The translations under genes and the position numbers were made by a program. Below, piece after piece: positions 35,583 through 43,782 of a stretch of DNA of 64,000 nt. The DNA lies in assembly GCA_905215055.1 (NCBI GenBank), contig CAJMOH010000005.1, positions 30,222 through 94,221 on the forward strand, given 5' to 3'. The DNA comes from an uncultured bacterium. GTDB taxonomy: Bacteria > Bacillota > Clostridia > Oscillospirales > Acutalibacteraceae. Numbering within the stretch: position 1 is the first letter of the stretch; each line of letters opens with the position of its first letter. The notes beneath the pieces are model-generated. The model was not told the origin of the DNA. It did no database searches and was given only the letters and a program-made list of their open reading frames with translations.

Positions 35583-36376
35583 CTCACCGTCACGTTTTTC
35601 AGCCGCTCTCCGGCTTCCTGCTGGGTTTCCCGGTTCAAAATACGCTCGCCCACAGCCAACCTCATGCCCTGGGGGTTCAGCGTCAGACTCTCAAAAGCGA
35701 GATCATTGGCCTGTAAGTCCAAGGTTTTGTCCCGATTGCGGGCGCTAAATCGGACGGTCGGTGTCCCGCAGCCCACTACACGAAGCCCGCGATATCTGGC
35801 GGGATCCATGAGCTGCACAACAGGCTTGCCCGTGTTGCACAAATAAATGGTAGTCTGCTGCCCGCTATTGCCGCCGTCGCAGTACCGCTGGGCCAGCCTG
35901 GCCAGGGCCTCCGGGCCGTCCACCACAAATTCCAGGTTCACGTTAGCCAGCAGCTGCCGAACCTGTTCATCCTTCTGGTACCAAAGCTGCTGTTGGACGC
36001 GCTGGAGCACATTGGGGTCCACCGAGCCCATCTGGGGCAGGGCGATTTCCGCCAGCTCCCTTAGGAAATCTTCCTCCACATCACACAGCCTGGCCAACAA
36101 GGGTAACGCCCCCTCCAGGTCCTCTGGGGAGCACTCCGAAAGCAGATAGAGTTCCGCATTCTGGTTTTCCTTCCCCTGGCCTTTGGCTTCCAGAGCGCTG
36201 TCAGGCTTTCGGGACTCTTTCTGCCTGGCGAACCATTTGGCGAGAACCCCTTCCCGGTATTTTTTCAGCAGGGCGGAACAAGCCTCCCGCAGCTCCGCCC
36301 CATCCAGCGAACGCAAATAGGCCCGTAGCAGAGGAACACTGTCCACCCGCCTGCCCTTCAGCCATAAAAAGGTCAT
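35576..36376 (-). CDS. Hypothetical protein of the Hsp70/AAA+ operon
   Basis: 266 aa from ATG 36376 (AAAGGAG upstream). The N-terminal ~140 residues are helical and charged (ELREACSALLKKYREGVLAK, LERLARLCDVEEDFL-like). The C-terminal ~100 residues are strand-rich: QQTTIYLCNTGKPVVQLMDP, LRVVGCGTPTVRFSARNRDK and LAFESLTLNPQGMRLAVGER, reminiscent of a small beta-solenoid or sandwich, but no family is recognised. Its stop overlaps the AAA+ start by 7 nt, implying coupled translation and a likely direct partnership. Confidence 0.7.
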   Translation of the reverse strand: MTFLWLKGRRVDSVPLLRAYLRSLDGAELREACSALLKKYREGVLAKWFARQKESRKPDSALEAKGQGKENQNAELYLLSECSPEDLEGALPLLARLCDVEEDFLRELAEIALPQMGSVDPNVLQRVQQQLWYQKDEQVRQLLANVNLEFVVDGPEALARLAQRYCDGGNSGQQTTIYLCNTGKPVVQLMDPARYRGLRVVGCGTPTVRFSARNRDKTLDLQANDLAFESLTLNPQGMRLAVGERILNRETQQEAGERLKNVTVRW

Positions 36377-36411
36377 ACCTGGCTCCTTTCCTGATCCCAT
36401 TTTTTGTGATC

Positions 36412-36798
36412 TCACGCTTTAGACTTCTCCTCCTTGAGCAAGGCCAGCGTTCTGTCGATCTCCTGAACCTTTTGCAGCAGATCTTCCCGCTGCCGCTCCA
36501 GCATCTGTTCCACGAAGCTGTCGCCCCCTTCCACCGGAGCAGGTGCCGCGCGGTAGACCGCCGCTGGAGCTTCCGGCGGGTTCAAGGCATCGCTCAACTC
36601 CTTGGTCAAGTATTTTGGATTGGCCTCCATAAAGGCTTTTACCGCGCTATCTTCAAACAGCAGCGCCGCGCCCCGGCGAGCCACAGACTGCTGGGCCTCC
36701 AGCTTCACACCGTTTACGCCCCGGTTTCTCCACCGCCGCACGGTTTCCCGGTCTACCTTACACAGCTCTGCCAATTTTTCCACTGAAAATAAGATCAT
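36412..36798 (-). CDS. MerR/excisionase-like HTH protein with coiled coil
   Basis: 128 aa from ATG 36798 (GGAGG 5 nt upstream). FSVEKLAELCKVDRETVRRW at the N-terminus is a MerR/excisionase-type helix-turn-helix, followed by LLFEDSAVKAFMEANPKYL, a Pro/Ala linker and a C-terminal coiled coil (FVEQMLERQREDLLQKVQEI). It probably binds DNA, perhaps the operon promoter, or serves as an adaptor. It is in the middle of the operon, 76 nt after the Hsp70 gene. Confidence 0.72.
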   Translation of the reverse strand: MILFSVEKLAELCKVDRETVRRWRNRGVNGVKLEAQQSVARRGAALLFEDSAVKAFMEANPKYLTKELSDALNPPEAPAAVYRAAPAPVEGGDSFVEQMLERQREDLLQKVQEIDRTLALLKEEKSKA

Positions 36799-36874
36799 TG
36801 TTACCTCCAACTGTTTTGTTTCCATGCCCCTTTGCCCTGTGGGGATCATTTTCTGTTTCACCGCTCTCTATTTT

Positions 36875-38953
36875 TCATGGCCCATCCGGAACAAGAAAAT
36901 CCTCCGCCACCACAGCCCCCAACAAGGCAAGTGTCTTATCAGAGTGAGCCTTGATCAGGTTTTCCTCACACTCGTCTGCGAAAAACTTGTAGAACTCATC
37001 ATCTAAAAGAATTTTTTTGAACTCCTCGCCTATTTCCTTTCCCAGTTCCAAATGATACTGATTCAGCGCATCGGCCACAGAGGACAAGTGTTTCTTTCTG
37101 CTGGTTCCCGTCAAAATTTGATCAACGTAACTCAAATCCGGGAAACAGGAAGGGTGGTACACAGAATCCTCTTCTGCCAGTGAAGCTATAATTTGATCTA
37201 TCTTGAGGGCGAGGACTCCTAAAACGGGAAAAAGAAATTTTTCGGGATACTCAAAAAGGAAGTCGTCGGGGACGAACAACTGGATATCTTTTAAGATGTT
37301 CTCCTGCAGGCAGTCTTGGAATGCTTTATTGAGAGAATCGGCAAGATATTCCTGTGCTGCCGCAACGTTATCCTCTAGGAGCTCCTCCAGCTTGCCGCCT
37401 ACCGGCCACATTTCAGCCTCGTTCTCTTGGTCTGCGGGCTCTTCTTCCTCAAAAAATTCGATTTCGGGCTCGCTGTTAATCGTCCCTTCCTGGCCGGTAC
37501 ACCATTTTTTGAAAGCCGCACGAGCCCGGGGGACGATCTGGTTGGATTTGAATTGGTGGTCAGCCCATCCCTCAGTGGAGGAAACCAGGCAATTCATCGC
37601 CTCCATTACCATCGTCTGGCTGGCCTCGCCCCAGGACTTGATATACGCCTCGGTCCAGATCCCCGCCAAAATGGCATCGCCGTCCTGATCCGTGCCCGTA
37701 TATACCTCCTGGTAGGCTCGCTCGAATTCTGTCAGTCTGATCCGGTCCGGCCCCATATGCCACAGGCCCTCAGCTATGGCTGTGGCAGGCGAATTGGGCA
37801 AATATAGGGCAGCGTTGGGGAACACCTCCAGCACAATATCCTCCACAAAGGACATACAGGCCCCACCCCCGGTGAGGACCAGCGGGGGACTCTCTTCCTG
37901 GCCGCCGGCATCCTGGGCGGCCTGAGTAAACTCCTGGCTCAGCGCGGCTGCCCTCTCTTTTAAAAACGCCCGGAAATAGCCGCTCCGGGACTTCTCCCCA
38001 AACCCCTCTTGCGGAGTATTGAGAAGCCGGTCCATCATCTCGTCGTTTACATGGAGAACAAAGCTCTTTCCATCGCCCTCATGCAGGGGGACAGTGACTG
38101 TTAGGTCCCCGTCTACAAAAAGATTTTGCGCGTAGGCCTGGAAATACTTCTCCTTCAGCTTTTGGGCATAGGGCAGAACGCCTATGAAAAAGGTCTTTTC
38201 ATCGAAAGTTTCACCGTTCTCGCAATCACACTTCGCCCACAGGGCTTTTACCAAGCCGGGGTCATTGTACTTTCCCCCAACCTCTGCGTTCCGCAAGTTT
38301 TCTGCCAGCAGCAGCCAGCCAATCGCGTCCGCAGCACCGTTGTCCTCTTCCTCGCAGAAGGGCGCGTTCTCGCTGGTAAAAAATGTGGCCTTCGCAGAGA
38401 GCGCTCCTATGTCCAGGCATAACACACCTTTGTCCAAATCGAACTCTGCCTCGAACTGGCGCTGGGAGTGATAAATGGCAGCGTTTGCCTCGGGAACCAG
38501 GATGGGGTTGGGGTAGCCAGCGTCCAGCAGCGCCTGGCGGTAGGCCTCCACCTTGGACTCCGCCCGCCACCCGGCGGGAATGCCTACCACCCAGTACTCC
38601 TCGCAGCCCTTTTCTTTCCTCGTGGGAAAAGCGGCAGGATGCTTCGCCTGTAAATATTCCCGCCAGACCTGAAGATACCGGACCAGGCGGTGACGATGTT
38701 CTGTATCGGAGACGTTCAGAAAGCCCGTCCCAAAGTTTTTCACGCTCAGGTAGGCGTTGTCGTCCAAGGCAAGAATTAGATTCCCCACAAGGTAAGAGCC
38801 GTCTTGCTTCACCGCGCAGATGGCAGGCTCACCGCCTTCCGCTGTCAGAGGCGTTGGCTCCGGCAGGGTTTCCGGATGCTCCGGGTCGTATTTCCCGGTA
38901 AACGCCGACACGGAGCCACACCCAATATCCAGCGAGTGTATGTATCGGATCAT
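36875..38953 (-). CDS. Hsp70-like actin-fold ATPase with non-canonical C-terminal region
   Basis: 692 aa. The Hsp70/actin ATPase signatures are in order: phosphate-1 HSLDIGCGSVSAF (6-18), VPEANAAI (153-160, matching Hsp70 'PEPxAA'), phosphate-2 VLCLDIGALSAKATFF (177-192) and adenosine motif LVLTGGGA (358-365). The C-terminal ~290 residues are acidic and helical with no DnaK substrate-binding beta-sandwich. It therefore is not DnaK but a diverged Hsp70-family protein. It lies second in the operon, after a membrane protein; it could be an ATP-driven switch recruiting the AAA+ motor to the membrane (inference). Confidence 0.85.
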   Translation of the reverse strand: MIRYIHSLDIGCGSVSAFTGKYDPEHPETLPEPTPLTAEGGEPAICAVKQDGSYLVGNLILALDDNAYLSVKNFGTGFLNVSDTEHRHRLVRYLQVWREYLQAKHPAAFPTRKEKGCEEYWVVGIPAGWRAESKVEAYRQALLDAGYPNPILVPEANAAIYHSQRQFEAEFDLDKGVLCLDIGALSAKATFFTSENAPFCEEEDNGAADAIGWLLLAENLRNAEVGGKYNDPGLVKALWAKCDCENGETFDEKTFFIGVLPYAQKLKEKYFQAYAQNLFVDGDLTVTVPLHEGDGKSFVLHVNDEMMDRLLNTPQEGFGEKSRSGYFRAFLKERAAALSQEFTQAAQDAGGQEESPPLVLTGGGACMSFVEDIVLEVFPNAALYLPNSPATAIAEGLWHMGPDRIRLTEFERAYQEVYTGTDQDGDAILAGIWTEAYIKSWGEASQTMVMEAMNCLVSSTEGWADHQFKSNQIVPRARAAFKKWCTGQEGTINSEPEIEFFEEEEPADQENEAEMWPVGGKLEELLEDNVAAAQEYLADSLNKAFQDCLQENILKDIQLFVPDDFLFEYPEKFLFPVLGVLALKIDQIIASLAEEDSVYHPSCFPDLSYVDQILTGTSRKKHLSSVADALNQYHLELGKEIGEEFKKILLDDEFYKFFADECEENLIKAHSDKTLALLGAVVAEDFLVPDGP

Positions 38954-39045
38954 AAGCGTGTCCCTTTCTTAATCCAGATCATTTCCCATAGGAACAGGCG
39001 CCCTGGGGTACGGACCGGCCAGGACGCCTTGAGATATTGCTAAAA

Positions 39046-40155
39046 TCAAGCCTCGGTAGCTACGGCTCTGCCGGTGGAGCGCTTCTTCTCCACGGCAGTG
39101 GCGATCTTCTTCCCCACCTTGAAAGGCAGGGTAACAGCGAACTTGGTCAGCCATGAGAGAATATCCACAAAAGCGCGGCAGTCGCTCTCCACTTCTGTGC
39201 TGGTCAACACGCCGAATCCAATCAACGTTCCCACCACCATTACCAGAACCAACACGGCTCCGGTGAGCTGGAGCGCCTCGGCAATCAGCGCGAAGCACAG
39301 GATCACGTTGACCGCGATCACATAGGCACAGAGCTGGGTCAACATCCACTTGAGAGCTACCTCCACTTTCGCCAGCAGCTCCATAGCCAACTCCCGGTCG
39401 ATCTCCCTACTGACCAGCCGCTTTAAGATAGAACCCTTAGAGGCGCCGGCGGCCGCCACTGCGGCAATGATCTCAGGGGTGGCGTTCTCCGCGGTAACAC
39501 CCTCCACCTTTCCTGCCAGGATCTGCCCGTAGCAGGCGCAGGCCTGCATGGCGTAATTGTCGGCCTTCTCAAAAGCTTCCTCCAGCACGGGAGCTACGGC
39601 GCTGCCCACGAGCTCGGCGGTGAACTCATTGTTCTTCAGGGCTTCCTGGAGCACCTGATTGCCCGCTCCGTACACAAAGGCGTTTTTATTGCTGCTGGTC
39701 AGCTCCGTAGCCAGCTCGTCAATGCGCTGGGCGATGGGTTTGTCCGTAGCGCCTGCCAACACCCGGTCGATCTCCTCCTGTAGCTCTTCCGCGGTAGGGA
39801 GCCGATAGCCCTCCTCTGGCAAGGAGGCGGCGTGGCAGCTGGTCAGGATCGCAACCAGAGTGACCAGATAAACGTAGGCGTCCTTCTCCTCCATCCCGGC
39901 AATGGTCTCAGCTAGCTTTTGGCGGTATCCCTCTTCCGTCGCCTCCTCTTCGGCCTTGTAAAAGTCGTAAGAGGTGGCAATGAGCTTCTCCACAATACTG
40001 TCCGCGGTGACGTTCTCCGGGAGTTCATAACGGCTGAGAAAGTCAGTCATGGCCTGGCGGGAGTCGTTTTTCTCTTGAGCCATCTTCTGGATCTCCCGCA
40101 GAGAAGCCTGTACGTCTTTGTAAAAGAAACGCGGGGTCTTGACTGTAGCTTTCAT
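39046..40155 (-). CDS. Two-helix membrane protein heading the Hsp70/AAA+ operon
   Basis: 369 aa. Mostly soluble and helical for ~265 residues (coiled-coil-like KDVQASLREIQKMAQEKNDS), then two long hydrophobic helices (about 272-292 and 300-322: VIAVNVILCFALIAEAL and GAVLVLVMVVGTLIGFGVL) and a basic C-terminus (FKVGKKIATAVEKKRS). No signal peptide. No recognised family. AAGGAGG lies 7 nt before the ATG and a consensus promoter 42 nt upstream of it. Likely the membrane anchor of the system. Confidence 0.75.
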   Translation of the reverse strand: MKATVKTPRFFYKDVQASLREIQKMAQEKNDSRQAMTDFLSRYELPENVTADSIVEKLIATSYDFYKAEEEATEEGYRQKLAETIAGMEEKDAYVYLVTLVAILTSCHAASLPEEGYRLPTAEELQEEIDRVLAGATDKPIAQRIDELATELTSSNKNAFVYGAGNQVLQEALKNNEFTAELVGSAVAPVLEEAFEKADNYAMQACACYGQILAGKVEGVTAENATPEIIAAVAAAGASKGSILKRLVSREIDRELAMELLAKVEVALKWMLTQLCAYVIAVNVILCFALIAEALQLTGAVLVLVMVVGTLIGFGVLTSTEVESDCRAFVDILSWLTKFAVTLPFKVGKKIATAVEKKRSTGRAVATEA

Positions 40156-40196
40156 GATTGAATCCTCCTTCGACTCTCGTCGTTTATTGTGGCTTT

Positions 40197-40225
40197 ATCA
40201 TAGCAAAATATACGGCACTTGTCAA
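40197..40225 (-). promoter_or_regulatory. Consensus promoter of the nine-gene Hsp70/AAA+ operon
   Basis: On the minus strand TTGACA (40220-40225), a 17-nt spacer and TATGAT (40197-40202), with the first ATG 42 nt downstream. Related AT-rich elements (TGCGATATTTT and TGCCGTATATTTTGC on the minus strand) lie at and just upstream of it and could be regulator sites. Confidence 0.88.
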
Positions 40226-40450
40226 TACTCATTTCAAAAAATATCGCAACTTTTTGTGGTAGAACAAAAAAGCGGGCCACCCTCCTTCGATCATCCTATC
40301 ATTTTTAGATAGCGGGGAAGTGCGGCTTTATGAGAAAAGCTAAAATTGCTAATGATTTTTGTTTTGACCACTACAGAAAATCCCCCTAATGTTCAAAACT
40401 TAATTCGTTTCCCTGTGCACATTGCCTTTTCCATCATTATTATAGACATA

Positions 40451-40491
40451 AGAAAACCTCCAAAGGAGCAATTCCTTTGGAGGTTTTGGTG
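40451..40491 (-). terminator. Strong terminator next to the tRNA 3' remnant
   Basis: AAAACCTCCAAAGGA and TCCTTTGGAGGTTTT form a perfect 15-bp stem around GCAAT. It lies directly downstream of the minus-strand tRNA 3' end, as a native tRNA terminator would. Confidence 0.8.
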
Positions 40492-40515
40492 CGCCCGACT
40501 GGATTCGAACCAGCG
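40490..40515 (-). other. tRNA 3'-end remnant, putative attachment site
   Basis: On the minus strand GCTGGTTCGAATCCAGT (T-arm) is followed by CGGGCGC and ACCA, i.e. a T-arm, the 3' acceptor strand, discriminator and CCA. The matching 5' acceptor strand (GCGCCCG), D-arm and anticodon arm are not found in the next ~150 nt, so only the last ~27 nt of a tRNA are present. This is the usual footprint left where an element integrates into a tRNA 3' end. No second copy exists in this window. Confidence 0.6.
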
Positions 40516-40668
40516 TTCTCACCTGCCGGCTCGGTCAGAGCTGAACGGTCTCCACAGGAGACCAGCTCCCCACAGAGTCGGAGTTATCAGGCCGTCAAGG
40601 AGAAAACCCAGATTTCATGCGGGTTTCGAGTACATCGCACAAAATGAACAGACATTTGCAAAAATTGC

Positions 40669-40739
40669 GGGAGCCCTTGGCACGCCTGGGCTCCCACGGT
40701 TTTTCCGGTTTTGGGAAAATAGTAGTCAAACAGTAGTCA
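40669..40739. repeat. Hairpin and paired GTAGTCA direct repeats near the att-like site
   Basis: GGGAGCCC/GGGCTCCC hairpin (40669-40695), then two GTAGTCA copies (40722-40728 and 40733-40739) 11 nt apart, one helical turn. The spacing fits arm-type integrase sites. The rest of 40516-40842 shows no credible gene. Confidence 0.4.
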
Positions 40740-40842
40740 GAGGGTGGGCAGAAAGGAAAAAGTCACTGGGTGAAAGAGGGGGCTCTCGGAGGAAAGAACC
40801 GCAACCGAGTTCTTCAATTTTGATACCTTATTTCGCTTCACA

Positions 40843-40937
40843 GCGGCAAACCGCAAAAATCCAAAATAAGTCAGTTGTAAAACAGATTGCTTAGTGGTAT
40901 ACTTGTATTGAAGATTTTTGCGGCATACCGCAAAAAA
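40843..40937 (+). promoter_or_regulatory. Promoter of the AAA_14 gene flanked by two GCGGCAWACCGC repeats
   Basis: TTGTAA (40875-40880), a 17-nt spacer, TATACT (40898-40903). Near-identical elements GCGGCAAACCGCAAAAAT (40843-40860) and GCGGCATACCGCAAAAAA (40920-40937) lie on both sides, each containing a GCGG/CCGC dyad; the second extends to a 9-bp palindrome arm. They look like paired operators allowing looping. Confidence 0.6.
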
Positions 40938-40960
40938 ATTAAATGAGAGGAGCGTAGGAT

Positions 40961-42214
40961 ATGGAAATCAGACGAGATCGATATTTGAACCTGCTTATCA
41001 GCAAGAAGCATAATGGGTTAATTAAAGTTATAACTGGGATGCGAAGATGTGGAAAGTCCTACCTGCTTTTCAATCTTTTCAAAAGTCATTTACTCTCCGA
41101 AAAAATTGACGCAGATCACATTATTGAAATTGCATTCGATGCTTTTGAAAATATACAGTATCGGGATCCGAATAAGTTATATCCTTATCTGAAGGGTCAG
41201 ATCTGCGATCAGGAGATGTATTATGTACTTTTGGATGAAGTGCAGTTATTAGATAACTTTGAAGCAATATTAAATAGCCTGACACGTATGAGCAACGTGG
41301 ATGTATATGTAACCGGAAGTAATGCCCGCTTTCTTTCGAAAGATGTGATTACTGAATTCAGAGGTCGTGGCGATGAAGTGCATATGTATCCTCTGAGTTT
41401 TGCGGAGTTCATGACAGTCTACCAAGGCACAAAGCAGGACGGTTGGAACGAGTATATGCTATACGGCGGCCTACCTCTTGTGTTAAGCTTTAAGACACCA
41501 GATCAAAAAATCTCTTTTCTAAAATCACTTTTTGAGGAAACCTATATTTCCGATATTGTCGGAAGGCATAATGTTCGTAACAAGGCGGAACTGGAAGACC
41601 TCCTCAACATCCTTTCTTCTGCTATCGGTTCCTTGACAAACCCAGAGAAACTTTCCGCAACTTTTAAAACAGTTAAGAAAAAGAAAATAAGCAGCAATAC
41701 CATCAAAAAATATATTGAGTATCTGTGCGATTCTTTTCTCATCGAAAGTGCAGTGCGGTATGATGTGAAAGGAAAAAAATATATTGACACCCCCATTAAA
41801 TACTATTTTACTGATATGGGGCTCCGAAATGCCAGATTAAATTTTAGACAACTGGAAGAAACTCATACTATGGAAAATATCATCTTTAATGAACTTAAAA
41901 TCCGCGGATTCAATGTTGACGTGGGCGTTATCACACAGTATGGCCGAAATGAGAAAGGAAACAGTATTCGCAAACAATTAGAGATTGATTTTGTCTGCAA
42001 TCAAGGCTCTAAGCGTTACTATATTCAATCGGCGTATGCGGTTTCAGACCCGGCAAAGCTGGAACAGGAACAGCGTTCTCTCATGATGACAGGGGATTTT
42101 TTCAAACGTATCATCATCACAAAAGACACTCCTGCGCCGCATTATAACGAGAACGGCGTCTTGATTATGAACATCTACGATTTTCTCTTGGATGACAATA
42201 GTTTAGAAAACTGA
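40961..42214 (+). CDS. AAA_14/DUF4143 family ATPase
   Basis: 417 aa. Walker A GMRRCGKSYLL (27-37 region), Walker B YYVLLDEVQLL, and sensor VTGSNARFLSKDV define the AAA_14 domain. The C-terminal DUF4143 domain (VRYDVKGKKYIDTPIKYYFT, MENIIFNELKIRGFNVDVG, LEIDFVCNQGSKRYYIQ) has a PD-(D/E)XK-like nuclease look. Such predicted ATPases are widespread in anaerobes with no settled function. The gene is much more AT-rich than the genes to its left, a sign of transfer. GAGAGGAG precedes the ATG. Confidence 0.9.
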   Translation: MEIRRDRYLNLLISKKHNGLIKVITGMRRCGKSYLLFNLFKSHLLSEKIDADHIIEIAFDAFENIQYRDPNKLYPYLKGQICDQEMYYVLLDEVQLLDNFEAILNSLTRMSNVDVYVTGSNARFLSKDVITEFRGRGDEVHMYPLSFAEFMTVYQGTKQDGWNEYMLYGGLPLVLSFKTPDQKISFLKSLFEETYISDIVGRHNVRNKAELEDLLNILSSAIGSLTNPEKLSATFKTVKKKKISSNTIKKYIEYLCDSFLIESAVRYDVKGKKYIDTPIKYYFTDMGLRNARLNFRQLEETHTMENIIFNELKIRGFNVDVGVITQYGRNEKGNSIRKQLEIDFVCNQGSKRYYIQSAYAVSDPAKLEQEQRSLMMTGDFFKRIIITKDTPAPHYNENGVLIMNIYDFLLDDNSLEN

Positions 42215-42434
42215 AAGTATGAGATTGACCCAAATTTCTCTGGAGGCTGAGGGGGAGATCATCCTTTCCGAGACGGAGGAAAAAAACTAAACGTCTGGAT
42301 ACCGTACTCCCATAGTGCCTACTATGGCGAATATCTTTCCTATCCTGTCCGATCCTGATTGAAAGAAAAAAGAGAATAAAAAAGAAACGGGAGCGTCACC
42401 CTCGGCACAAATCGAAGGCGGCGCTCCCGCTACA
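42215..42434. other. Intergenic region with terminator of the reverse-transcriptase chimera
   Basis: On the minus strand CGGGAGCG (42422-42429) pairs with CGCTCCCG (42388-42395), followed by TTTCTTTTTT, a good terminator. A 23-codon plus-strand reading frame at 42219-42290 (MRLTQISLEAEGEIILSETE...) may be a fragment; it has no clear ribosome site. Confidence 0.55.
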
Positions 42435-43553
42435 TTACTTAATAGGTGCTTGCTGTTTTATATGGATTTTCTTACTGCGTCTGTGGTGCTGTCTTTTTCG
42501 CGTTGATACAGACTGACTATCTGGAACCTTGATTTGGTTCGTTAACCGCCTAATCTCAGGAAACTTTCCATCTTCAATGTTACAAGCGGCCTGTATCTGT
42601 CCTTTTAATGAAAGAATTTGCCTTGCATCTTCTTCCGAGCAGGTTTCAACGCCAATCAGTGGTTTTACAGTCTGAAATGCATCGTATATGGTCTTTTGAA
42701 GCCCATTAGGAACAGCAAGGGAATGTTCGGAAGTGACAACTGTTCCTGTGATCGGTTTATAGTCAGATGGACCATAATACTTTACTTTGGGGTATTTAGG
42801 CTTGTGCCCATACTTTCTCAGAACACGGTCAATCATTTGGCTCAACTGATGAGGAGAAAAAGGCTCTTTACTGGAAAATGTCATGTCATCCACATACAAA
42901 GTGAATTTGCAGCCGTGCTGTTTCGCCAAATCAAAGATTTCTGAAAACATATCAGAATAGGCGTAAAAGGCCATAATTTGACTTGTCGGGCATCCGGTTG
43001 GGATACCACCATTGTATGTGATAATGTTCGTTAGGATCTCGGCTACACCAGGGGAAGTTTTTAGTTTCTGTACGAAAAATTGGTATACAGGTTCTCGTGT
43101 ACAGTTGTCATACGTCTGCTGACCAGTGCGCTGCGCTAAAAAAACATATACAGGTATCTCTTCCACATCATTCTGAAGAAGATAATCCGCTTGAATGGCG
43201 GAGAATCTATTTGCTTTTTCATTATAGCGAAAAATAATCTCGTTGCTGTCCAAAAACTCCTCCAAATGGGCAAGGGGAGTCAGCCGCTGCTCCATCTCCC
43301 TGAAGTAAGCACTGTGCTTTATTTGTTCGAAAGGATACTTGCCATCGAGAACATCTCGAAAAATAGTGGATCGCTGTCCAGTTTGCAAGCGGACATTGTC
43401 TTTTAGCTTATGAAGGCCAGCCAGATGGTGAAAGTCCGAGGGGTCAAAAGATACTGTGAATTTCAAAGTCTGTCCCTTACGGCCAATCACAAAGTGATAT
43501 TGATACCGGGTCAACTGGTCAAATGCTTTCGCACACTTTTGCAAAGAGTCCAC
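42435..43553 (-). CDS. Chimeric protein: PBECR4-like domain joined to C-terminal part of a retron-type reverse transcriptase
   Basis: 372 aa from GTG 43553 (GGGGGAGG upstream). Residues 1-~149 resemble the PBECR4 domain of mobile-element polyvalent proteins (FDPSDFHHLAGLHKL, REMEQRLTPLAHLEEFLDSN, NRFSAIQADYLL, VYVFLAQRTG). Residues ~151-345 are a retron reverse transcriptase from just after motif A: EPVYQFFVQKL, GIPTGCPTSQ (183-192), the YVDD box (220-223) and the retron 'VTG'-type ITGTVV. The RT N-terminal motifs, including the first catalytic Asp (DxxxFYP), are missing. Likely an in-frame deletion fusion; RT activity is doubtful. Confidence 0.75.
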   Translation of the reverse strand: MDSLQKCAKAFDQLTRYQYHFVIGRKGQTLKFTVSFDPSDFHHLAGLHKLKDNVRLQTGQRSTIFRDVLDGKYPFEQIKHSAYFREMEQRLTPLAHLEEFLDSNEIIFRYNEKANRFSAIQADYLLQNDVEEIPVYVFLAQRTGQQTYDNCTREPVYQFFVQKLKTSPGVAEILTNIITYNGGIPTGCPTSQIMAFYAYSDMFSEIFDLAKQHGCKFTLYVDDMTFSSKEPFSPHQLSQMIDRVLRKYGHKPKYPKVKYYGPSDYKPITGTVVTSEHSLAVPNGLQKTIYDAFQTVKPLIGVETCSEEDARQILSLKGQIQAACNIEDGKFPEIRRLTNQIKVPDSQSVSTRKRQHHRRSKKIHIKQQAPIK

Positions 43554-43747
43554 CGCAGCTTATCCTCCCCCTACAAACGAAAGACCCCGCACAAGCGGGG
43601 TCTTTCGGAGCATTTTCTTTCGGCTTTGCGCCTACGCCGGCTTGAGGTTTCGCTGCACAACCCCTCCCGAAAGCTCCATAAGGCAATGCCACCGGCACAC
43701 TCCCTTACTTCAGCGCTTCGGTGAACACACGCCGTTGCTCACCTTAC
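43554..43747 (-). ncRNA. Structured leader upstream of the PBECR4-RT chimera (function unclear)
   Basis: About 190 nt transcribed from a perfect promoter before the GTG start. It contains hairpins GGTGA..TCACC near its 5' end, GCCGGCG..CGC in the middle and a perfect 12-bp GAAAGACCCCGC/GCGGGGTCTTTC hairpin (43587-43615 region) just before the ribosome site. It could be a retron msr-msd RNA, an attenuator, or an oriT-like region retained from the parent element; the sequence does not decide. Confidence 0.35.
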
Positions 43748-43753
43748 ATTATT

Positions 43754-43782
43754 ATTATACGCAACCTAAAGGGATATGTCAA
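43754..43782 (-). promoter_or_regulatory. Perfect consensus promoter of the leader/PBECR4-RT gene
   Basis: On the minus strand TTGACA (43777-43782), 17-nt spacer, TATAAT (43754-43759). 43783-44074 contains no further gene I can support. Confidence 0.88.

Noticed and set aside
36875..38953. DnaK (housekeeping chaperone)
   Set aside because: Only the ATPase signatures are Hsp70-like and diverged; the substrate-binding beta-sandwich and GrpE/DnaJ neighbours are absent.
40490..40620. A complete tRNA gene on the minus strand
   Set aside because: T-arm and acceptor 3' strand are convincing, but no matching 5' acceptor strand or anticodon arm could be found within a tRNA length.
40346..40894. 182-codon frame containing RLDSNQRSHLPARSELNGL
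   Set aside because: This type of peptide is the familiar spurious translation opposite tRNA 3' ends; it overlaps the tRNA remnant and terminator.
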